A stretch of DNA of 64,000 bases from Caprimulgus europaeus (Eukaryota > Chordata > Aves > Caprimulgiformes > Caprimulgidae), in the NCBI GenBank assembly GCA_907165065.1, contig OU015543.1, forward strand, positions 12,196,096 through 12,260,095, read 5' to 3'. This document shows, in pieces, positions 58,200 to 64,000 of this stretch. A program made the position numbers and the translations under genes. The notes below the pieces were generated by a model, which did not search any database, had not been told where the DNA came from, and was given only the letters and a program-made list of their open reading frames with translations. How positions within the stretch are numbered: the first letter of the stretch is position 1; the number at the start of each line of letters is the position of its first letter.

Positions 58200-58367
58200 T
58201 CGAACCCCAGACTGGTTTGGGTTGGAAGGGACCTTAAAGCTCATCCAGTCCCAACCCCCCTGCCAGCAGCAGGGACACCTTCCACTAGACCAGGTTGCTC
58301 AAAGCCTCATCCAACCTGGCTGAGAACACTTCCAGGGAGGAGCAGCCACAGCTTCCCTGGCCATCAG
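58200..58367 (-). mobile_element. CR1 LINE fragment
   Basis: A minus-strand CR1 3' end, GACTGGTTTGGGTTGG through CCACTAGACCAGG to CTTCCCTGGCCATC, nearly identical to the copy at 32217. Confidence 0.92.
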
Positions 58368-59029
58368 GAGAGGTCCCACGGGTGGGACATGGAGCAGCAG
58401 AGCACGGCGGGCAGGGACACACCATCTCCATCCCACCAGCTAATGGCACCTGCCAGCCACAGGGCACAAAGTGACACTTTTATAGGGCTTTGGGGTGGTG
58501 GGCAGAGACACGAGAGACACGGTGTGAGGCTGGGGGAGCGCAGAGTCCCACCGGCACCGGGCTGGGTTGATCGGGGTGGAGGGGGGGGAGGCGAGTACCG
58601 GCGGGTCGGTGCGTGCCGTGTCCAGCCCAGAGGGTTCACGCTGAGTGCCAAAAAACACAGAGAACTCTTAAATCCCGATTTAACGTGCACGACCCTCCCC
58701 CGAGCCAGGCACAGCGGGACGGGCACGGGAGGAGCCGGGATTTCGGGCCGTGGTCGCCAAAGGCTCGTTAGCGCCGGGGATGCGGCCAGAGGATCCCCGG
58801 GGAAGGCTGCAGCCCCTCGCCGGAGATCGATCAGCTAATTACGGTGGCAAATAACGGCAGGATGAGGAGGGAGTGGGAGGATGGAGAGGTTTGCAGAGGG
58901 AGTGGGAGCAGGAAGCAGCACCCCCCGGGGAAGTGGGGATCCCCTGGGAGAGCCTCTGACCCACCGGGGCTGCATCCCGCGGGGCGTGCGGGGAGTGCGG
59001 GGATGCTGCTCTGGCCGCAGGTGAAGGCG

Positions 59030-59215
59030 CCAGTGTCATTCCTCCCCCATCAATCACCTCTGCAGACGCCACTGCCCGATTAAATCACAACCAGCCTGGT
59101 TCTGCCCAGCCTCAGGGGTACGGGGAGATGGTCCAGGCCTGTTTGTCTGGTTAATTAGCAGAAAGCAAAGCCTCCCCCCATCGCAGGCATCTCTGGAATT
59201 GAGCCAGGCAGCCTC
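59030..59215. promoter_or_regulatory. Candidate conserved intergenic block
   Basis: This block has CATCAATCACCTC, CCGATTAAATCACAACC and GTCTGGTTAATTAGCAG in otherwise GC-rich intergenic DNA. A related TAAT patch (CAGCTAATTACGG) lies just upstream at about 58832-58855. Confidence 0.3.
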
Positions 59216-59297
59216 CAGCCAGGCGTCAGCAGAGTCACCAAAGCTGCTCACATGGCTGTTGGGCTGGAGATGGGATGGGAAAGGGAAGGGAAAGAAT

Positions 59298-59365
59298 AAG
59301 GAGAGGACAGGGAGAGGACAAGGAGAGGACAAGGAGAGGACAACGAAAGGACAGGGAGAGGACAG
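59298..59365. repeat. 11-bp purine tandem repeat
   Basis: About six units with core GAGAGGACAAG or GAGAGGACAGG, purine-rich apart from one C per unit. Confidence 0.92.
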
Positions 59366-60435
59366 TGCCACCCAAAGTGCCCACAGGAGAGGAAACACCT
59401 CAGTCATCTCTGCCTGTGCTGGCCCTGTCCCTCCAGCCATGGGGACAGCAGGGTCCCTCCAAGGGCAGCGTGCTGGGGAGAAGGGGCTGTGGCCATGGCT
59501 GCCCCATGCCCGGAGCCAGAGGTGCTCGGGGCTGGCTGGCCACTCTGCCAAAGTGACAATGAGCCCTGGGGTTCCTCAGACTGGTGCTGCACCCTTTGTG
59601 CTGGGCATGGGGACAGTGACAGGGCCAGCGTGGCATCACGTCACGCCCTGCAAAGCTTCTTCCAGTCACACCATGGGACACCAGCCAGGCACCCAGGGAA
59701 AGGAGGGGAGAGGGAGCTTTAACCCCCCAGGACCCGTCCCCTGGCACAGATGGAGTTCAGAGCAATAACCCAGTATTTTTACCATCAGTCATTGACAGAG
59801 GTAACGGGAGAGGCCAGCAGCAGGGCTGGGGACAGCCCTGAGGGCAGCAACAGACAGGGCTGAGACAGGCAGGGCACAGGTGGGGACCCCATGGCACCCA
59901 CTTGGGACTCAAAAGTGGGTGATCAGCCCCATGCACCCCAATCTCTCCCCCAGCAGCATGGGGTGGCTGCAAGTGAGGGGGAGCAAACTGCGTCAGGGAG
60001 CAAATCCTGCTCCTCCCGAGAGCTGGGGAACAGCAACTGTCTCCCAGTTCCTCCAGTTCCCCTCCACCATCAGAGAGCCCCACATCCATTCCACCCAGCT
60101 TCCTTCATTCCTCCAAAATGCAGACATCTCACTGCCTTCCCCTCCACGGATCAGGGGGAAAGGCCAGCTCACCCTACCCCTCCGTTGGCAGCCGAAGCCC
60201 CAGCTCCTTACAACACTCATCTCCAGGACAGGGGTCGAAAGCCTTGTTTTCCACAGGGAATTTTGCAGAACAGCTGGGAATGGTTGGCAGGAAACTTGGA
60301 AGGACTTTAAAAAACTGCTTTATGGTCACGTAATCCCTGTGCCCCTCTCCCACGGGCTGGAGCAGCCGCCGAAGCAGTGTGGGAAGAGGCCGTGCAGTTC
60401 TCCTATGGGCAGCCCTACCAGTACATTGCTGTTCA

Positions 60436-60495
60436 GCAGAGTAGGGGTTGGAAGGGACCTCAGGAGATCATCGAGTCCAACCCCCCTGCTAAATC
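60436..60495 (-). mobile_element. CR1-like remnant
   Basis: About 60 bp resembling the terminal segment of CR1 in minus orientation: GGGGTTGGAAGGGACCTC, GAGATCATCGAGTCCAACC. It is too short to assign a subfamily. Confidence 0.7.
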
Positions 60496-60756
60496 AGATG
60501 CTTCCCAGAGTAAATGCTTCCCAGGCTAAAGGACAAAGAGGAATTTATCTGCCAGCACCAAACCAGCTGCTGGGGTAAAGACAATGTCTCTCCAAAGCAG
60601 GGACCACCCAGGGGTACAGATCAGCCCCTGCACTAGGCTGCAATGCAACCCTAAATCTCAGCTGAATTAAAGAAATCTCTTCCAAAGGCTCAAGCTCGGC
60701 TTCTCCATTGAGCCAGCTGCTGCTGCACGCCTGGCTGGGTGAAGAGCAGCTCGGAT

Positions 60757-60899
60757 CAGCCCCTCACACACACCAGCCCCTCACACACACCAGCCCCTCA
60801 CACACCAGCCCCTCACACACACCAGCCCCTCACACACACCAGCCCCTCACACACACCAGCCCCTCACACACCAGCCCCTCACACACACCAGCCCGTCAC
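60757..60899. repeat. 15/17-bp minisatellite with higher-order pattern
   Basis: Units CAGCCCCTCACACACAC (17 bp) and a 15-bp form lacking one CA alternate in the order 17-17-15-17-17-17-15-17, which suggests a block was copied as a multi-unit segment. Confidence 0.93.
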
Positions 60900-61663
60900 T
60901 TCAGGACATTTGGGGTTGGGTTTGTTAATAAAAATCAATGTGGTTTTAGCCAAATGAGTTTACTGGCTGAATTCACCCCACTCCCTGAGCCTGCATCCAG
61001 CACCAGCTGCCCACGGAGGTGAAAGCAAAGGGCAGAGGGTGGCTGAAGCCACTGAGAGGCACTCGGGGTCCCTGCACTCATCCTGCCCCAGCTGCCCACC
61101 CCGCCAGCCCCCCGGCACAGCGGGGAGAGGATGCTCAGCACCATGCTGGGTGCTGGGAGAAACCGCTGCGAGCCCAGGCTGGGGGCTGGTCTCAGTGACA
61201 GGGTGTGGGAGGACAACAGCTCACTGATCTGCCACCAGCAAGGCTTGTCACCACAGGGACAGCACACCAAGGGACACAAGGGAGGGATGTGGCAGCGTCA
61301 CCAAGCCAGGGGAGGAATTCAAGGAGGCAGCGCTGGAAATGTGCACAGCGAGGGTTTCCACTGCCCTTCCCACGGCCGAGGTGGCTTTGAGGGAAGGGCA
61401 CGGTCAGGACACCCCTCCTGGGCACAGGAACCAGCTGTGGAAAGGTCACAAGGCATCACACCCCTCTCCTGTGCCAGGCTGGTGTGCCACACTCCCTCCT
61501 CCCCGGTGCCAGGGAACATCTCTGCTCTGCCTGCACCTCTGCCTACGTGTCCAGCAGGCAGAGCGTGGTGGTGGTCCCTGGATCCATGTGCAGGAACCCT
61601 GCCTGGAGCCCTCAGAGCTTTCCCAAGTGACATGCAATGTGACATCCCAAGCCCAGTGGGCAG

Positions 61664-61896
61664 CACCCCACAGAGACCCAATCCCCCATCCTCATCTGCC
61701 AAACCATCCTCTTCCTCATCCCCTCTCCTCATACACTGTTACTGGGATTTTAATTCCCACATCATTCCTTGCAGGAGAGGCTTTTTCCAGCCTCCTAAAG
61801 ATTTCTGAGGCTGATCATGATTCTTGCTCATGCTCCATGACCTGGTGTCTTCAGATCCACCTTGGGAAGTGGATGGCTAAGTGCAAACGAGAACCC
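61664..61896 (+). repeat. Unidentified 230-bp repeat, copy B
   Basis: The second copy of the sequence at 53208, starting around CACAGAGACCCAATC and ending GCAAACGAGAACC. It is intergenic, upstream of SSTR2. Differences are single-base changes and 1-bp indels; flanking sequence outside the shared block is unrelated. Confidence 0.85.
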
Positions 61897-61914
61897 CCAG
61901 CCCCTCTTGCTGCA

Positions 61915-62110
61915 ATCAGCAGCTTTGCTCCGGGTTCTTTGTTCCAAGTCACTCTTAATTTCCTGCTCTCTATTGTCTCTTTGATAAGTGATGGAAGGGG
62001 GGAGCGAAAGGAATCGCTGTTATTTAATTGCTTTCAAGATCTCAAACAAACCAGAGCAGAGGTTATCTCCCCCAAACCTCTCTTTTTTGGTTTTCCTCCT
62101 CCAGTCATCG
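61915..62110. promoter_or_regulatory. Candidate conserved block upstream of SSTR2
   Basis: Repeat-free sequence directly after the 230-bp repeat and about 1 kb from the SSTR2 CpG island. It has GTCACTCTTAATTTCC, TTGTCTCTTTGATAAG, TTATTTAATTGC and GTTATCTCCC, a mix of GATA and TAAT words. Confidence 0.3.
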
Positions 62111-62789
62111 TTACTGGGTAACTGCAGAGGGAGAGGCTGTGGCAGTAGCCACCCATATTGGGCAAGTCCACAGAGATCCCAAAGCTGTGGGCAACCACAG
62201 CATCACCTCCCCACCTGCCCCAGGCTGTGCCAACCCAACAAGGACCTGCCTTGCCTTTGGTGGCAAGATGCAAAATCCTGGGGTCAAAGTAGTCCCAGTT
62301 TCTTGGGAGACTTTGGGACTCTCAGACACCCCTTGGGGGTCTCCAGAGGGGTCACAGCTTGGCCACCACACTGCCATCGCCCTGCCCTGTCACTCCCCAC
62401 CAGTGGCCCTGGAGACATCAGGAGAAGCTGAGGTCTTTGCACCATCGCTGGAACCAAAACTGCTTCTGCAGCAGGAGCCAGGCAGTGAGGACGAGGTTGT
62501 GTGAGGAAGAGGAGGGAGCCAAGGGGTGTGTGGCCCTGTGGGGTCTCTTCTGCTGGAAGCCCTGTGGTCCCACCACATTCTGGGGGGAACCAGAGTCCCT
62601 GCACCCAAGCTGCCTGCTGCTCAGCACCTCCAGCACACGCCCCCGGGCCCCCCTGGTTTTGGGCACCCTTCATCGTGCACCAACAGCTTCTGCGAGCAGG
62701 AGAGGCTCTGCTCCGGGGCACAAAGCTGGGCACGGCCGGCCGGACCCCGGGAGCTGCACCCAGAGCTGGAGACAGCCGAGCTTGGGTGC

Positions 62790-62972
62790 AGCAGGGTGGG
62801 CAGGGCAGGCAGGGAGGGCAGCACGGGCAGGTAGGGTGGGCAGAGCAGGGTGGGCAGCCCAGGAAGGCGGAGCAGAGCAGGGAGGGTGGGCAGCGCGGGC
62901 AGGGCAAGGTGGACAGGGTGGGCAAGGAGGGCAGCGCAGGCAGGGTGGGCACAGCAGGGTGGGCAGCCCGGG
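62790..62972. repeat. G-rich degenerate repeat upstream of SSTR2 promoter
   Basis: About 180 bp is built from variants of GGGTGGGCAG and GGGCAGGCAGGGAGG on the plus strand. Many spaced GGG runs give strong G-quadruplex potential immediately 5' of the CpG-island core. Confidence 0.85.
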
Positions 62973-63184
62973 CTGTCCCCGCCCCGGCCCCGCAGAGCCG
63001 CCCCGTGCGGGGCGGGGCGCAGCCGGTGCGCTGGGTCCGGTGGCGGAGCCGCGGCGGGGACGGCGGGTGCGCGGAGCGGAGCGGAGCCGAGCGGAACGGA
63101 GCGGTGCGGTCCGGTGCGGTACGATCCGGTGCGGAGCAGCGGGCGCTGCCGGTGCCCCGCAATCACCCGCCGGGGCGGGAGCAG
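62950..63184 (+). promoter_or_regulatory. SSTR2: SSTR2 CpG-island promoter and candidate noncoding exon 1
   Basis: The stretch from about 62.95 to 63.37 kb is very GC- and CpG-rich. It contains a run of GCGGA/GCGGT pentamers (63071-63138) and ends in a strong donor, CAG with GTGAGC, after 63184. Splicing from there to the acceptor at 63629 would remove a 445-nt intron and produce a noncoding first exon. No TATA box is evident, as usual for such promoters. The start site cannot be placed from sequence alone, and the left boundary is only the onset of high CpG density. Confidence 0.5.
63071..63138. repeat. GCGGA/GCGGT pentamer run in SSTR2 promoter
   Basis: About a dozen imperfect 5-bp units (GCGGA, GCGGT, CCGGT) in the CpG island. 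It may be part of the transcribed leader, and its length could vary between individuals. Confidence 0.85.
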
Positions 63185-63629
63185 GTGAGCGGCGGGGCCG
63201 CGGTCCAAGCAGAGCCCGGTGCCCCTGGGTGGGGGGACGGGGACGGTGTGGGGGTGGGAGGGGGGGGGGGGTGGGCTGCTGCCCCGCCCCGACCTCAGCA
63301 CCCACGGGACCCGCCCAGGCTCGGGGTGCCCGTCCCGGGTCGGGTCGTGGCCGGGAAGGCGGGGGGCTGACAGGACAAGGGGAAGGGGTTCCCCCCGCCC
63401 TCGGTGCTCCCGGTGTCAGTCACACCCACCGGGACTCACCGGTTGTGTTTTGGGAGATGTGAGGATTCCGGTACCCCCGGGGTCAGGAGGAGCTGTGGGG
63501 TGTCCAGGGAAGGGAGATGTTTGGGGAGAGCCCCTCCAGGGAGCATCAGCAGGGTGGGCAGATCCTCCCCGAGAATCCCTTCATTTCTAGATATTCCCTG
63601 ATTTCTAGAATCTTCTCCTCCATCCCCAG

Positions 63630-63690
63630 AGCAAGAGAAGATGACATCTTGGCTCTTCTGAACCAGCAGTGCCCAGGGACCAGCAGAACC
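63630..63690 (+). other. SSTR2: SSTR2 5'UTR exon segment with short uORF
   Basis: A pyrimidine-rich acceptor (CTCCTCCATCCCCAG) ends at 63629, so the exon carrying the SSTR2 start probably begins at 63630. Within the 61-nt leader a short upstream ORF (MTSWLF, stop) occupies 63641-63661 and ends 29 nt before the main ATG. Its own ATG context (A at -3, A at +4) is moderate, so it could lower main-ORF initiation. The acceptor assignment rests on consensus and on the known presence of noncoding 5' exons in mammalian SSTR2. Confidence 0.6.
63641..63661 (+). CDS. SSTR2 leader uORF (6 codons)
   Basis: ATG to TGA, encoding MTSWLF, lies in the inferred SSTR2 leader ahead of the receptor start and does not overlap it. 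It is listed only as a possible translational control element. Conservation in other birds would be needed to call it functional. Confidence 0.35.
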   Translation: MTSWLF

Positions 63691-64000
63691 ATGGAGCTGG
63701 AATACGAGCTGCCCAACGCCACGGCGTTTTGGTTCTCCCCAGCTTCCCCCTTTGACAACTTCTCCATGGAAGCACCCACCAACGTGTCACAGAACGCCAC
63801 AGGTCACCACTTTGACCTGACCAGCAATGCCATCCTCACCTTCATCTATTTTGTGGTCTGTATCATCGGGCTGTGTGGCAACACGCTGGTGATATACGTC
63901 ATCCTTCGTTATGCCAAGATGAAGACCATCACCAACATCTACATCCTCAACCTGGCCATTGCAGATGAGCTGTTCATGCTCGGTTTGCCCTTCCTGGCCA
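63691..64000 (+). CDS. SSTR2: Somatostatin receptor type 2, N-terminal part (cut by window end)
   Basis: An open frame of 103 codons starts at an ATG in strong Kozak context (ACCATGG) and runs off the right edge. The product is a class A GPCR that binds somatostatin and signals mainly through Gi/o at the plasma membrane. The extracellular N-terminus (about residues 1-46) has four N-glycosylation sequons, at N9, N23, N31 and N35. Transmembrane 1 (about 47-72) includes GN with N64 as position 1.50. The first intracellular loop is [10 protein letters not shown]. Transmembrane 2 includes LAIADE with D92 as 2.50, the sodium-site aspartate. From residue 41 the sequence is nearly identical to human SSTR2 as I recall it, while the N-terminal tail is diverged. 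The SSTR2 coding region is normally uninterrupted, and no intron is seen here. Confidence 0.97.
   Translation, partial: MELEYELPNATAFWFSPASPFDNFSMEAPTNVSQNATGHHFDLTSNAILTFIYFVVCIIGLCGNTLVIYVILRYAKMKTITNIYILNLAIADELFMLGLPFLA

Larger units (their letters stand above)
56401..62949. other. Intergenic region between divergent SLC39A11 and SSTR2
   Basis: About 6.6 kb separates the two inferred promoters. It has two minus-strand CR1 pieces (58200, 60436), three tandem arrays (59298, 60757, 62790), the second copy of the 230-bp repeat (61664) and four candidate conserved blocks. The longer ORFs here are GC-rich shadows without protein-like composition. Nothing is recognised in 57.3-58.1, 59.4-60.4 or 60.9-61.6 kb. 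Confidence 0.7.

Noticed and set aside
62359..63462. 367-codon plus-strand ORF and 289-292-codon companions on both strands
   Set aside because: They lie in the G-rich repeat and CpG island at the SSTR2 5' end. High GC removes stops in all frames, and no family is recognised.
1..64000. A novel multi-gene biological system (defence, biosynthetic or mobile cluster)
   Set aside because: The window is one partial transporter gene, one partial receptor gene and vertebrate repeats. No cluster of unknown coding genes exists here.

Overview
This is nuclear DNA from a vertebrate, almost certainly a bird. The evidence is about 19 truncated CR1 LINE fragments with the avian CR1 3' tail (variants of ATTCTATG), one avian ERVL-type solo LTR, and split genes with GT-AG introns and CpG-island promoters. 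I see no bacterial, plasmid or phage content. I cannot name the species.

Two protein-coding genes are supported, arranged head to head. (1) The 5' half of SLC39A11 (zinc transporter ZIP11) runs on the minus strand. It has a probable 5'UTR exon ending at 56306 in a CpG island, then coding exons CE1 54930-55037, CE2 53696-53734, CE3 45183-45341, CE4 27229-27373 and CE5 1285-1455. These give 622 nt of continuous reading frame: residues 1-207 plus the first base of codon 208. The frame ends inside the transmembrane-IV metal-site motif HNxPEG, so the C-terminal exons lie beyond the left edge. CE4 appears to have two donors 21 nt apart, a canonical GT and a GC. (2) The start of SSTR2 (somatostatin receptor 2) is on the plus strand. 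Its CDS begins at 63691 and runs off the right edge after 103 codons. It is preceded by a 5'UTR with a short uORF, a small intron, and a CpG-island promoter around 62.95-63.2 kb. SLC39A11 and SSTR2 are also neighbours in human, which supports both calls.

Layout: 1-56.3 kb is SLC39A11 exons and introns; 56.3-63.0 kb is the divergent intergenic region; 63.0-64.0 kb is the SSTR2 5' end. The introns hold CR1 fragments, a solo LTR (14498-15142) with a perfect 5-bp target duplication, several minisatellites, and AT-rich, repeat-free blocks with homeodomain-like TAAT cores that look like conserved noncoding elements. Two minisatellites lie directly upstream of the CE2 and CE3 acceptors. Intron 1 is largely an AT-rich degenerate array. 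A roughly 230-bp unidentified sequence occurs twice in the same orientation, about 8.5 kb apart, on either side of the SLC39A11 promoter.

No new multi-gene system is visible. The points most worth follow-up are the tandem GT/GC donors of CE4, an 81-bp in-frame candidate cassette exon at 30851-30931, the acceptor-proximal minisatellites, and the unidentified repeats.
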